Origin: a virus
Length of the DNA: 35,645 nt
IMG/VR virus record: IMGVR_UViG_3300032087_000913
Location: 1-35,645 of that record
Reading direction: 5' to 3' (one strand)
Shown here: positions 1 through 8,345 of the stretch, in pieces
Position numbering within the stretch: the stretch's first letter is position 1
How the letters are laid out: each line of letters begins with the position of its first letter
Program-made: the position numbers and the translations under genes
Notes under the pieces: model-generated
Told to the model about the DNA's origin: nothing
The model's database searches: none
The model's input: only the letters and a program-made list of their open reading frames with translations

Positions 1-166
1 CTTGGCTTCCGTAGACTGTAGCAGTCTGTGGATTACCATCCGCATCGTTGTTAGCATCATCAGTTGCTGTTAGTCTCCAATGTACGTTATAAACGACATC
101 ACTATTGCTGTCTTTTGTTGGGTATGTATCGACAGTACTCACATCCCATGCATAATTAATTGCCAT
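1..166 (-). CDS. 5' part of second copy of the 114-aa fibre-associated protein (partial)
   Basis: The window edge cuts this gene, leaving its first 55 codons, read leftwards from ATG at 166. The DNA is about 95% identical to positions 1346-1511, the start of the intact 114-aa gene. The main coding change is at residues 49-50, Ser-Ser there and Ala-Thr here; most other differences are silent. Its Shine-Dalgarno GGAG lies inside the last codons (Lys-Gly-Glu-stop) of the 325-aa fibre gene, so the two are translationally coupled exactly as in the upstream fibre/114-aa pair. Function is unknown. Its fixed place directly after an S74 fibre suggests a fibre-associated or fibre-capping role (inference). 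Confidence 0.85.
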   Translation of the reverse strand, partial: MAINYAWDVSTVDTYPTKDSNSDVVYNVHWRLTATDDANNDADGNPQTATVYGSQ

Positions 167-168
167 TG

Positions 169-1146
169 TTATTCTCCTTTGAGAGTTTGTATTTCAGTTT
201 TTAGTTGTTCTATTTGTTCTTGTTGTTCTTGGATTGCTTTGACAAGTAATGGAGTTATACGACCATAATCCATGCCTTGCATTTCTTCTCCGTCTTTTTC
301 ACCTGTTACTGCATCTGGAAATACCTCTTGTGCTTCGTGTGCTATAAAGCCTTCGCTTGATGTGTCTTTATCTTTCCAATCAAACTTAACTGGATTGAGC
401 TTGTTAAGTCTTTCTAAACCATTTTCTATAGGAGTAATATTTTCTTTTAATCTATAGTCTGATGAGGTGCTAAAAGTTGTGGCAGTATTAGAATATTGAA
501 TGTAGCCAACTCTGCCGCCAGAAGAATTATAGAATTGCAATGCCATATGTGCAGAAGTGTTTGGTGCTAGGAATGATATTCCGTTTTTACCAGTAGCATG
601 ATGAATTGCAATATGAGAAGAATCTAAGTCTACTGTACCTGCTATCAAAAGATTACCAGAAGAATTAATACGCATTCTTTCTGTGCCATCAGTAGTAGAA
701 CTTGCTCCTGTACCAGTTTTCCAAATATGATTTTGATATGTTCTGTAAGTTAAATCATTAGAATCAGCAGCACCAGTTATAGTTTGATAGCCGTTTTGCC
801 ATTGCAGTGCTGCACCACCAGTTTGTAATAATGTATTTCCAGAAGTATCAATACGCATTGTTTCGCTAGTACCAATTTTCCAAGCATGACTTGCGGCTCT
901 AGTTTCTGAGTTTATATAAACAGCAGCAGTTGGGTCATAGTGCTGTGTTAAATTAGTGTCTGTAGATATTTCAGGAAAGAATTGTATTTGTGAATTTGCA
1001 CCATCACAAATTGCAAATTTAGAGCCTGTAGTTGTGGTATGTCCAATTGCAACATTTTCAGAACTATCAATAGTTATAGCAGTCGCATTAGAATTATCTA
1101 CTATGCCTGTATTAAGCATATTACGTGTTACTTTAGTTGTTGCCAT
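169..1146 (-). CDS. Short tail fibre with C-terminal S74 intramolecular chaperone
   Basis: The protein has 325 residues. Residues 1-225 are Ser/Thr/Gly/Asn-rich beta-type repeats such as MRI(D/N)SSGN, typical of a fibre shaft. Residues 229-305 match the Peptidase_S74 chaperone domain: the motif SDYRLKENI gives the Ser229/Lys234 pair at the +5 spacing used for self-cleavage in endosialidase-type fibres, followed by GFIAHEAQEVFPDAV and PLLVKAIQE. The last 25 residues form a Gln/Glu-rich coiled coil. In this family the domain drives trimer folding and is then released by autoproteolysis. Compared with the 1385-aa fibre upstream it is nearly all shaft end plus chaperone, so it is either a short accessory fibre or a spare C-terminal cassette. 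The gene follows the 114-aa gene by 20 bp and its 3' end carries the ribosome-binding site of the next gene. Confidence 0.88.
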   Translation of the reverse strand: MATTKVTRNMLNTGIVDNSNATAITIDSSENVAIGHTTTTGSKFAICDGANSQIQFFPEISTDTNLTQHYDPTAAVYINSETRAASHAWKIGTSETMRIDTSGNTLLQTGGAALQWQNGYQTITGAADSNDLTYRTYQNHIWKTGTGASSTTDGTERMRINSSGNLLIAGTVDLDSSHIAIHHATGKNGISFLAPNTSAHMALQFYNSSGGRVGYIQYSNTATTFSTSSDYRLKENITPIENGLERLNKLNPVKFDWKDKDTSSEGFIAHEAQEVFPDAVTGEKDGEEMQGMDYGRITPLLVKAIQEQQEQIEQLKTEIQTLKGE

Positions 1147-1166
1147 TGTTAGTTCCTATTAATTTT

Positions 1167-1511
1167 TTAACCGATTTGTTTTGTAACAGATGTTGGTGTT
1201 ATCTTCTCTGCTATCTGAGCATCTAAGCCTGATTTAAGTTCAGTAACTTTCTCTTCAGTCAAAGCTGCTTCAACCCAACCTTGAACGTCAGAGCTTGTTA
1301 AGTCTGCAAAGGCTGTGAAGCTTGAGATATCATCAGTATCTAAACTTTGGCTTCCGTAGACACTTGAAGTCTGTGGATTACCATCCGCATCGTTGTTAGC
1401 ATCATCAGTTGCTGTTAGTCTCCAATGTACGTTATAAACGACATCACTATTACTGTCTTTAGTTGGGTACGTGTCGACAGTACTCACATCCCATGCATAA
1501 TTAATTGCCAT
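1167..1511 (-). CDS. Conserved 114-aa protein, probably fibre-associated
   Basis: The protein is small and acidic (114 residues), starts MAINYAWDVS and carries a Trp-containing core (VYNVHWRLTATD). The second half (ISSFTAFADLTSSDVQGWVEAAL and onward) looks helical. No signal peptide or membrane segment is visible. I cannot place it in a family with a known function; similar small proteins sit beside fibres in marine phages. It begins 3 bp after the 1385-aa fibre, using a GGAG inside that gene's last codons, and precedes the short S74 fibre. A second copy starts at 166. Such positioning suggests a fibre chaperone, cap or adhesin (inference). Confidence 0.85.
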   Translation of the reverse strand: MAINYAWDVSTVDTYPTKDSNSDVVYNVHWRLTATDDANNDADGNPQTSSVYGSQSLDTDDISSFTAFADLTSSDVQGWVEAALTEEKVTELKSGLDAQIAEKITPTSVTKQIG

Positions 1512-1514
1512 TTT

Positions 1515-4500
1515 TTATTCTCCTTCTAAGGTTGTTATTCTTGCTTCTAGTTCTTGTATTGTTTTTACAAGCAACGGAACTAATTTACTGTGGTCTATTC
1601 CTTGATATTCAGGATTGCCTTCACTATCAACTGCATCCTTTTCACCTGAGATAGCTTCTGGAACAATGCTTGCTACTTCGTGTGCTAAGAAACCATCTAT
1701 TGTATTACTAGGATGATTCTTAAAATTAAATCTTGAAGGTTTTAATTGTTTTAATCTTGTGGTTGCATCCCACTCAGTAACTACGTTTTCTTTTAATCTA
1801 TAATCAGAAGAGGTGTTATATCTTACTAGACCTCCGTTTAAGTCTATATCGCCTTGAAAAACGCCATCTAAAGCAAATATAATCATATTATTATTAGTAG
1901 TAACACTATTAGTTTTATTTACTTGAATAACTGCATCGGTAGCTGCCGCAGGGTCTCCAGCTACAGATAGTCTATTACCATTCCAAAAAACACCTGTTGT
2001 GTTAGCTCCTGAGTTTGCAACATCTGTTGTCGTTCCTATGCCTACGTCTCCAGAAGAATTAATACGCATTCTTTCTGTTGCGTTACCTGAAGTTCCTCTA
2101 CTTCCAAATATTAATGAAGTATTAAAATTAGAAGAATAATCACCTAGTGCCTGAACATAAGCACCTAGATAATCAGTACCGCTTGATTCTGTAGAAAATC
2201 CTAATCCCCAAACTTCGTTTTGTGTACCTGCATCTTTGTTAGTAAGTTTTATATAGTTACTATCATTCGCTGTTGAATCTGTTCCAACAGAACTATCTGA
2301 AATTTGTAATTTATTATCTGGTGCTGTGTCTCCTATGCCTACGTTTCCAGAAGAATCAATGCGCATGGCTTCACTAAGAGCATCGGTGCTCGTAACAGAA
2401 GGATGAGTCCAAAAAGCTAAACCTGTTTCATTTGGGTCTGTTCCTGTTTGTACTACTGAAATAGCAGAATGTTTATGGTCTTGATTTGCTGTGTCGGAAT
2501 CACAACTTCCAAAAACTAAAGCAGGTCCATAATTACCATTACCTGATGTTCCATTTCCTCTAATAAAAAGACCAACTCCATCGTAATTGTTATAAGTTGA
2601 ACTAAAGTTACCTGATTCAGGGTCAGTTGTTAATACTGCGTTAGGACTGTTAGTTCCTATACCTACACCAGTACTGTCAATAATCATACGTTCAGTACCA
2701 CCAGTATCAAAACGTATCTTATCTTCGTCAGAGCTTTCTTCTACTTGTATCTTTGTATCACTGTCCGCATCCAACAACAAGTTAGCTGTTGTGCTTGAAG
2801 TTGTAGTTGCTGTAATAGCTTCTACAGCTACACCACTTGGAGGTGCTGTAGAAAATGTAAGAGTTGTACCAGATATACTATAGTTTGATTTGCTTTGATA
2901 AACACCATCAAAATAAACTTGTACGTTGTTCTCATGTACTGGTGCAACCGATAGTGTTAATGTTGTATCACTACCATCACCAGTCATTGTAGCTATTGAG
3001 TTGTTAGAACCACCAACAGTTGTTGTGCTGTGATAGACTGTTATAACTCTGCCACTAGCCGGAGCAGTTGCAAAGGTTAATGTAGTTCCTGAAACTGAGT
3101 AAACATTCTGAGCTTGGAATACACCATCAATAAAGACCATAAGATTATTCTCATCGTCTGCACCTGTGCTTAATGTAAAGGCTGTTGTAGAACCATCACC
3201 TGTGTAGATGTTGGTATCCATGTTTGTGCCTGAACCACCACCGATACTTCCCCATTCATCTGTGTAGCCTTCAAACTTACCGGTTGTTGTATTGTATCTG
3301 AAGTAACCTGCAGCAGGACTTCCCGGTCTTTGTGCTGTAGTTCCAACAGGAACGTGTATAGCATCTGTTAAAGAACCAATGTCTAAACTAACATCTGGAG
3401 TTGCATTACCAATACCTACTCTATTGTTTGTAGAGTCTACTTTAAGTGTAGAAGTATCTACTGTAACGTCACCTGAAACTGTTAAAGAACTTAATGTACC
3501 TACTGAAGTTACGTTAGTCTGTGCTGCTGTAGCTAATGTACCTGTAATAGATGTATTAGCTGTTAATGTAGTAAATGTACCTGCAGCAGGAGTTGTACCA
3601 CCAATAACTGAATTATCAACAGTACCACCTGAAATAGTTAGATTATTATCTACGTAAGCATCTGCAATTGAAGTAGCATTCCATGTTCCTGTAGTTAATG
3701 TACCTACAGCAGTAATCTGAGTTTGTGAAGCATCAACAGAAAGTGAGTGTGCAATACCTTCACCTGAAGTTGCTCCAGTAGATGTTAAACCTGTACCGGC
3801 TGTAACTGTACCTACGTAGTCTCCAGTTGTGTCTGTACCTAAAGCAACTGAGTTAGCTTGTATAGTTGCAACACCAGTATCAGCAATTGTAATATCACCA
3901 CTGACTACATTATCAATCCATTTAGATGTAGCAGTATCATAAAACAATAATGAAGCATCAGCAGGTGTCGTAATATTAACATCTGTAAGTTCTGATAGTT
4001 CATTAGCTGTAGCTACTTGTGAGTCTACATAAGCCTTAACAGATTGTTGTGTAGGTACTAATGTAGCACTATCAGAAGACATATCATCTTCATCAACAAA
4101 TGCTGTAATGGTTATTGTACCATCGCTTAGTGAACCATAGGTTACTGTGCCTGTTGTAGTAATAGCAGATGAACCATTGTCAATAGCACCGAAGCCTGAA
4201 GTAATACTTCCTGCATTTAATGCTCCAACTGTTGTAACATTGCTTAAAGTATCTAAAGCACTTTCAAAATAAGTTTCAAAGTCAGTCAATGCAACTTGGA
4301 CCATAGTGCCACCATCGTTGACAACTACTCTGTCTGCATCGGCTAATGTTGTTAAAGTAGCTGATGTATTACCATCAACTATGTTTAGTTCTGTTGCTGT
4401 TGATGTAACTCCGTCAAGTATGTTGAGTTCTGCTGTTGTAGCTGTTACACCATCTAATAAATTTAATTCGGCTGCTGTAGATGTAACACCATCAAGGATG

Positions 4501-5672
4501 TTTAATTCAGCAGCAGTTGAAGTGATTGCTGTACCATTGAAGTTAATACCATCTAGGTAAGCTACACCATCAACGTATAAGTCTTTCCATTCTTGTGAAG
4601 AACTTCCTAAGTCGTATGTGTTGTCTGTATTAGGAATAATGTTTGAGTTGACATCTGCACCAAAGACTACGTTATCGTCTGCTGCATCACCTAATGTTAA
4701 TGTACCACCATTAAATGTAGTCGTACCAGTAACTGTTAAGTTTCCTCCAACACTAACATTACCTGTAGTTGTAATCGCATCTATGTAACCATGCGACCAG
4801 TAGTTTGATGAATCACCTAAACTATAAGTGCTATCTGCACTTGGTATAAGATTAGAAGCTACATCGGCTGTAACCGTTACTGTGTCTGTAGCAGCATTAC
4901 CAAGTGTAGTATTCCCACTTACTGTTAAGTTTGTGCTAACTGTTGCAGCACCTGTAAGAGCCAGTGTGCTACCATCAAAAGTTAAATTAGAACTGTCTTC
5001 TAGTTCTCCACTTGTACCTGCTAGTACTACACGTCCTGAAGTTAAGTCTCCAATCGCAGCAGTGTCAGCAGATAATGTATCGATGTTGGCTGTTCCATCG
5101 ATGTATAAATCTTTCCATTCTTGGGATGAGCTACCAAGGTCATAAGTATTATCGGTGTTAGGTATAATGTTTGAATTAACGTCAGCACCGAATACTACAT
5201 TATCATCAGCAGCATCACCAAGTGTAAGTGTGCCACCATTAAAAGTTGTTGTTCCTGTTACTGTAAGGTTACCACCAACAGCTACATTGCCTGTTGTGGT
5301 TATTGAATCTATGTATGCATCTTTAAAGTATAGTGAAGATGTTCCTAAATCTACATCACTATCTGTTACGGGTAATAAAGCTCCATCCTGCAGTCTTATT
5401 TGTTCTACTGCTGCAGAAGAAACTTCTACGTAAAAACCCCATCTATTGTTTGTGTCGTCTACGACAATCTTGTTTAAAAAATCTAAGTCACCTATTTGTG
5501 GTATGTTACCACCTTGTCCTGCTGTACCATCGTGTCTGTGTCCAGTAGAACTTGCACTACTTGAACTATAAGCAAACGCATTAACTAACTGATTGTACTC
5601 ATCATTAAATAACGCAGCAGTTATAGTATCCCCATCTGCGAACGAACTTTGTCGTGTGTAAGTTTGTGCCAT
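1515..5672 (-). CDS. Long tail fibre with internal repeats and C-terminal S74 chaperone
   Basis: This is the largest gene in the window (1385 aa) and the likely main receptor-binding fibre. Residues 1-80 are the virion-attachment type N-terminus, with the phage-fibre signature SSTGHRHDGT. Residues 125-193 and 301-369 are two copies of a 69-aa unit differing at only two positions. Residues 387-434 are tandem 13-14-residue LDGVT-type repeats. A pair of DGSTTAFTL/IDGVFQ-type beta domains of about 65 residues follows near the middle. Residues 1289-1370 are an S74 intramolecular chaperone with Ser1289 and Lys1294 in SDYRLKENV, ending in a coiled coil. The protein should trimerise, cleave off its C-terminus and sit on the tail. 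The start at 5672 directly follows the nozzle gene (3 bp gap). A perfect internal promoter at 6304-6332 could raise its expression. Confidence 0.92.
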   Translation of the reverse strand: MAQTYTRQSSFADGDTITAALFNDEYNQLVNAFAYSSSSASSTGHRHDGTAGQGGNIPQIGDLDFLNKIVVDDTNNRWGFYVEVSSAAVEQIRLQDGALLPVTDSDVDLGTSSLYFKDAYIDSITTTGNVAVGGNLTVTGTTTFNGGTLTLGDAADDNVVFGADVNSNIIPNTDNTYDLGSSSQEWKDLYIDGTANIDTLSADTAAIGDLTSGRVVLAGTSGELEDSSNLTFDGSTLALTGAATVSTNLTVSGNTTLGNAATDTVTVTADVASNLIPSADSTYSLGDSSNYWSHGYIDAITTTGNVSVGGNLTVTGTTTFNGGTLTLGDAADDNVVFGADVNSNIIPNTDNTYDLGSSSQEWKDLYVDGVAYLDGINFNGTAITSTAAELNILDGVTSTAAELNLLDGVTATTAELNILDGVTSTATELNIVDGNTSATLTTLADADRVVVNDGGTMVQVALTDFETYFESALDTLSNVTTVGALNAGSITSGFGAIDNGSSAITTTGTVTYGSLSDGTITITAFVDEDDMSSDSATLVPTQQSVKAYVDSQVATANELSELTDVNITTPADASLLFYDTATSKWIDNVVSGDITIADTGVATIQANSVALGTDTTGDYVGTVTAGTGLTSTGATSGEGIAHSLSVDASQTQITAVGTLTTGTWNATSIADAYVDNNLTISGGTVDNSVIGGTTPAAGTFTTLTANTSITGTLATAAQTNVTSVGTLSSLTVSGDVTVDTSTLKVDSTNNRVGIGNATPDVSLDIGSLTDAIHVPVGTTAQRPGSPAAGYFRYNTTTGKFEGYTDEWGSIGGGSGTNMDTNIYTGDGSTTAFTLSTGADDENNLMVFIDGVFQAQNVYSVSGTTLTFATAPASGRVITVYHSTTTVGGSNNSIATMTGDGSDTTLTLSVAPVHENNVQVYFDGVYQSKSNYSISGTTLTFSTAPPSGVAVEAITATTTSSTTANLLLDADSDTKIQVEESSDEDKIRFDTGGTERMIIDSTGVGIGTNSPNAVLTTDPESGNFSSTYNNYDGVGLFIRGNGTSGNGNYGPALVFGSCDSDTANQDHKHSAISVVQTGTDPNETGLAFWTHPSVTSTDALSEAMRIDSSGNVGIGDTAPDNKLQISDSSVGTDSTANDSNYIKLTNKDAGTQNEVWGLGFSTESSGTDYLGAYVQALGDYSSNFNTSLIFGSRGTSGNATERMRINSSGDVGIGTTTDVANSGANTTGVFWNGNRLSVAGDPAAATDAVIQVNKTNSVTTNNNMIIFALDGVFQGDIDLNGGLVRYNTSSDYRLKENVVTEWDATTRLKQLKPSRFNFKNHPSNTIDGFLAHEVASIVPEAISGEKDAVDSEGNPEYQGIDHSKLVPLLVKTIQELEARITTLEGE
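4371..4514 (-). repeat. Tandem 13-14-residue LDGVT repeats in the fibre shaft
   Basis: Residues 387-434 are successive copies of a short unit of the form (S/T)TAAELN(I/L)LDGVT, with small changes between copies. Such short repeats are common in trimeric phage fibre shafts. The codons again vary between copies. Confidence 0.85.
4566..4772 (-). repeat. Fibre repeat unit 2 (residues 301-369)
   Basis: This is the second copy of the 69-residue unit, running from TTTGNVSVGG to DLYVDG. It is nearly identical in protein to 5094-5300 but recoded with different synonymous codons. Each unit probably forms one register of the trimeric beta shaft (inference). Confidence 0.9.
5094..5300 (-). repeat. Fibre repeat unit 1 (residues 125-193)
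   Basis: This segment encodes a 69-residue unit running from TTTGNVAVGG to DLYIDG. The unit at 4566-4772 encodes the same residues except Ala to Ser and Ile to Val. The DNA of the two copies differs at many third codon positions, so they are protein repeats and not recent DNA duplicates. A more distant third unit lies between them (residues 246-299). Confidence 0.9.
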
Positions 5673-5675
5673 TTA

Positions 5676-7283
5676 TTATCTCCTACCTGAAGGTACAAAG
5701 TTTATGTAAAGACCATTAATGGTGTATGGTGCTTTCGTATCTTCACTAATTATTGTAAAATTATTACTGTGTCCACTGCCTTGTAATGCAACTCTAACTA
5801 ATGGACTTTCTGCTCCACCAAATACGTTTGTATTGAATATCGCTTCACCGAATAATGCCGGTGGGTCAATTATTCCTAAATCAAATAATTCTGGTGGTTG
5901 AGGTATATCTGTACTACCATAATCAAATCTAACTTGAACATTAGGCTCTACGACACCTTCTGCACTTGCAGAAACTTTTAAGTAATGTAAAGTCTTTAAT
6001 GTTCCTAAATCTCCATAATCGTAATCTGGAGTTGCATAACGTGCTAAGACTGTAGAACCATCAAAGTCATTACCAGAATCGTGAACATGAACATAACCAT
6101 CAGTATCACCATGATAGTATTGTTCAACACCATTTTGGTCAAAGCCTGAACCTATTTCAGTTACTTCTATTCCTCTTGTTTCTGACCATTGAAATCCATT
6201 AGGTCTTAATGTGCCTATAATACCTCTTTGTGAAGAGTTTTGTATTGTTGTATCGGTATAAAATAATCGATACTGAGATTTTTCTCTTAATACAATACTA
6301 GATATTATATAGCTATTTATGCTTTCTGTCAAGTCCGTAACGAGAGGTTGTATCTCTTTACTAACTGTACCTAGCTCAACGTCACCAATTCTTGCTGTAC
6401 CGGCTACTGTTCTTAATCCATCCGGTGCTAAAAATATTAAGTCACCACCAATCTCTTGAATACTATATCCGCTTAGACAACCTACGTTTTCAGTGATAGG
6501 GTCAATACGAATATTACTACTGTCATTTATATTAACAAGTTTATGTATACTGTTTTCTGCAAAGACTATTAAATCTTCACGGAAACCTTTAATGCCTTCT
6601 ATTTGGTCAGATATAGTTACTGAACCTGCTCCAGTTCCTGTAAAGTTATCAGGGTCATTATAGACACTGTAATAAACTGTACTTAAATTATCTTCAACTC
6701 CTGCAGCTATTAAGTGATGGTCATGTACAGTAATATACTTAACATGCTTTGTGCCTGTAACTGTTATTTCTGCAGCAAAAAATGTTCTTGTTGTAAGAGC
6801 ACCAGTACCTTCCATACGAAAGCTATACAGTTTATTTGCACCATCAGCTATAATTACTTCACCATAATCATAGTCTGGTCCTTCAAATAAAACAAACTGG
6901 CATTGTGCTTGTCCAGTTCTAGCGAGTGTGCTACGTCCTGTAAAGGTTGTGTAGTTATCACCACCAACTGCAACAGAATCTCTATTTATCTGTAACCAAC
7001 TTGTACCTGTATTACTAAAATAAATATTTGTACCGGCTGTTACAATAACTCCATCAGCATATGGAAACACACCAAGGATAGTTGCTGTACCTCCTGTAGG
7101 TTGTACTGCACTACCTCCTCCATACTTAGCAAACCCATTAATACGTCTGTATCCACCTTCTGTAGATACTTCGAAGTTTCTGAGTTCTCTTGCTACACCG
7201 GGAGTTCTTAATAAGTCTATTGAGTTAGCAGACTTAACTAATCCTCCATCACATGCAACTGTATACGGCTGTGATGCTGCCAT
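5676..7283 (-). CDS. Putative tail nozzle / DNA-stabilisation protein
   Basis: The protein has 535 residues and starts MAASQPYTVACDGG, followed by LRNFEVSTEGGYRRINGFAKYGGG. Its body is beta-rich with repeated Gly/Asp turns, for example GVFPYADGVIVTAG, HDHHLIAAGV and DGYVHVHDSGND. This looks like the propeller-like nozzle proteins of short-tailed phages (T7 gp12 or P22 gp10 type), which close the tail tube and hold packaged DNA. It lies between the adaptor and the fibre, where a nozzle gene is expected. I assign it by fold impression and context and not by a diagnostic motif. A perfect sigma70 promoter lies inside the coding sequence. Confidence 0.65.
   Translation of the reverse strand: MAASQPYTVACDGGLVKSANSIDLLRTPGVARELRNFEVSTEGGYRRINGFAKYGGGSAVQPTGGTATILGVFPYADGVIVTAGTNIYFSNTGTSWLQINRDSVAVGGDNYTTFTGRSTLARTGQAQCQFVLFEGPDYDYGEVIIADGANKLYSFRMEGTGALTTRTFFAAEITVTGTKHVKYITVHDHHLIAAGVEDNLSTVYYSVYNDPDNFTGTGAGSVTISDQIEGIKGFREDLIVFAENSIHKLVNINDSSNIRIDPITENVGCLSGYSIQEIGGDLIFLAPDGLRTVAGTARIGDVELGTVSKEIQPLVTDLTESINSYIISSIVLREKSQYRLFYTDTTIQNSSQRGIIGTLRPNGFQWSETRGIEVTEIGSGFDQNGVEQYYHGDTDGYVHVHDSGNDFDGSTVLARYATPDYDYGDLGTLKTLHYLKVSASAEGVVEPNVQVRFDYGSTDIPQPPELFDLGIIDPPALFGEAIFNTNVFGGAESPLVRVALQGSGHSNNFTIISEDTKAPYTINGLYINFVPSGRR
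6304..6332 (-). promoter_or_regulatory. Perfect sigma70-type promoter inside the nozzle gene
   Basis: On the minus strand TTGACA (6332-6327) is followed after exactly 17 nt by TATAAT (6309-6304). Transcription would begin near 6297, inside the 535-aa gene, and run into the 1385-aa fibre gene. It lies in codons for an ordinary protein segment (LTESINSYIISS), so chance is possible. Two other exact promoters in this window make function more likely. Confidence 0.55.
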
Positions 7284-7285
7284 TG

Positions 7286-8053
7286 TTAGAAGTATCTCCT
7301 GTCGTCACTCATGTATTTTGGTGCCGGATTAATAAGGTTTGATTTCATTTGTCGCATACCTTTTTTATAATCCTCTAAAGCAAAAGCTGCTTGTTGTGGA
7401 CTTTCTTTAAACTGCCATACATAGTATCTTGCTCTAGCAGTTATTACATTAGAGTACTGGTCTGGTAAAACCATTGTATCTCCAAAAGCTGATAAAGCTG
7501 TAGGTGCATTGTATGCGTAAAAATGCACATTGTAAACTTTATCAGGTATTGGACTTAATCCAAACTTTCGATGGTCTGGACTACGAATAACGTATTTTGG
7601 TTCACCATAGTTTTGTGAATTAGCATCATCTTCATTTTCAGAATCTCTAAAATATCTTGTCCAATCATCTAATGTAATAAATTCTAAACCTTGAGAAACA
7701 TAAGGTGCAGATTCTCCACTTACATTTATAGTTGTTACATAAAAGTCATCCCAATCAACTGATGCATAATCTGTGGTAATTCCAGAGCTTCCTGCTTTTA
7801 ATAAATACCATCGAGTCCCGGCAACTGTTTCAACAGTCACATTACCATAAAATGGGTCTGTACCTCCGCTTGCTGCAACTGCAAAAAAAGGTAATTGAGG
7901 TTCTTCGTTTGCAACATCTTTTAAAGATTTATTTATTGCATCTTTTACAAAACTCTGTATTCCTTTTGCACTAGCAAAGGTTGAAGATGTTAATTCAATT
8001 TCGTTGAGTTCTCTAAGAACATCGTTTGTTAGTGTTAGGAATGTTGTTGCCAT
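7286..8053 (-). CDS. Head-tail adaptor (tail tubular protein A-like)
   Basis: The protein has 255 residues. The N-terminus (FLTLTNDVLRELNEIEL) and the early helix (FVKDAINKSLKDVANEE) match the N-terminal helical bundle usual in adaptor proteins of short-tailed phages. A central beta part (TRWYLLKAGSSGI) and a C-terminal helical region (RARYYVWQFKESPQQAAFAL) follow. In T7-like and related phages this protein forms the 12-subunit ring under the portal. It lies 2 bp upstream of the nozzle gene, the normal order. Family call is by pattern; confidence is fairly high. Confidence 0.75.
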   Translation of the reverse strand: MATTFLTLTNDVLRELNEIELTSSTFASAKGIQSFVKDAINKSLKDVANEEPQLPFFAVAASGGTDPFYGNVTVETVAGTRWYLLKAGSSGITTDYASVDWDDFYVTTINVSGESAPYVSQGLEFITLDDWTRYFRDSENEDDANSQNYGEPKYVIRSPDHRKFGLSPIPDKVYNVHFYAYNAPTALSAFGDTMVLPDQYSNVITARARYYVWQFKESPQQAAFALEDYKKGMRQMKSNLINPAPKYMSDDRRYF

Positions 8054-8199
8054 TATTTCTTATGTACTTTTTGTATTGCAAAGTTAGCAGTAAGACTTGC
8101 ACCTTTATGTTTTACAAAATTACCAGTGTGCTTCATCAGTTTATAACTACCATTTTTTTGTTTCATCCAATGATAGCCTTTTGGAGCTTTTACTTTCAT
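8053..8199 (-). CDS. 48-aa basic micro-protein
   Basis: The ORF reads MKVKAPKGYHWMKQKNGSYK and onward and is rich in Lys, His and Gly, ending VHKK. Its stop overlaps the adaptor start as TAATG, a typical translational-coupling junction, which strongly supports it as a real gene. No domain is recognised. The (A)PKGYHWMK..G.Y opening suggests a conserved small phage protein, perhaps a minor virion component (inference). Confidence 0.75.
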   Translation of the reverse strand: MKVKAPKGYHWMKQKNGSYKLMKHTGNFVKHKGASLTANFAIQKVHKK

Positions 8200-8201
8200 G
8201 T

Positions 8202-8345
8202 TTAGTTAGGCTTTTGAACTTCCATAGCACCGCCCATAGCCATGCTTACTCTATCCTTTTTTTTGTGAGGACCACCATGAGCCATTTTTTTTCTTGACCC
8301 GTACATTCCACCGCCCATCATTTTTTTTCTTTTTCCGTACATCAT
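8202..8345 (-). CDS. 47-aa Met/Gly/Lys-rich micro-protein
   Basis: The protein starts MMYGKRKKMMGGGMYGSRKK and ends MAMGGAMEVQKPN. It is very rich in Met, Gly and Lys, with two MYG(K/S)RKK repeats. The first ATG (8345) overlaps the stop of the 53-aa gene as ATGA and has an AGGGGAA Shine-Dalgarno; a second ATG follows immediately. Short Met/Gly/Lys-rich proteins of this kind occur among structural genes of marine phages; function is unknown. Confidence 0.75.
   Translation of the reverse strand: MMYGKRKKMMGGGMYGSRKKMAHGGPHKKKDRVSMAMGGAMEVQKPN

Noticed and set aside
3379-5433. Several plus-strand ORFs of 80-105 codons antisense to the long fibre
   Set aside because: They are Ser/Val/Ala-rich mirror images of the low-complexity fibre repeats, without ribosome-binding sites.
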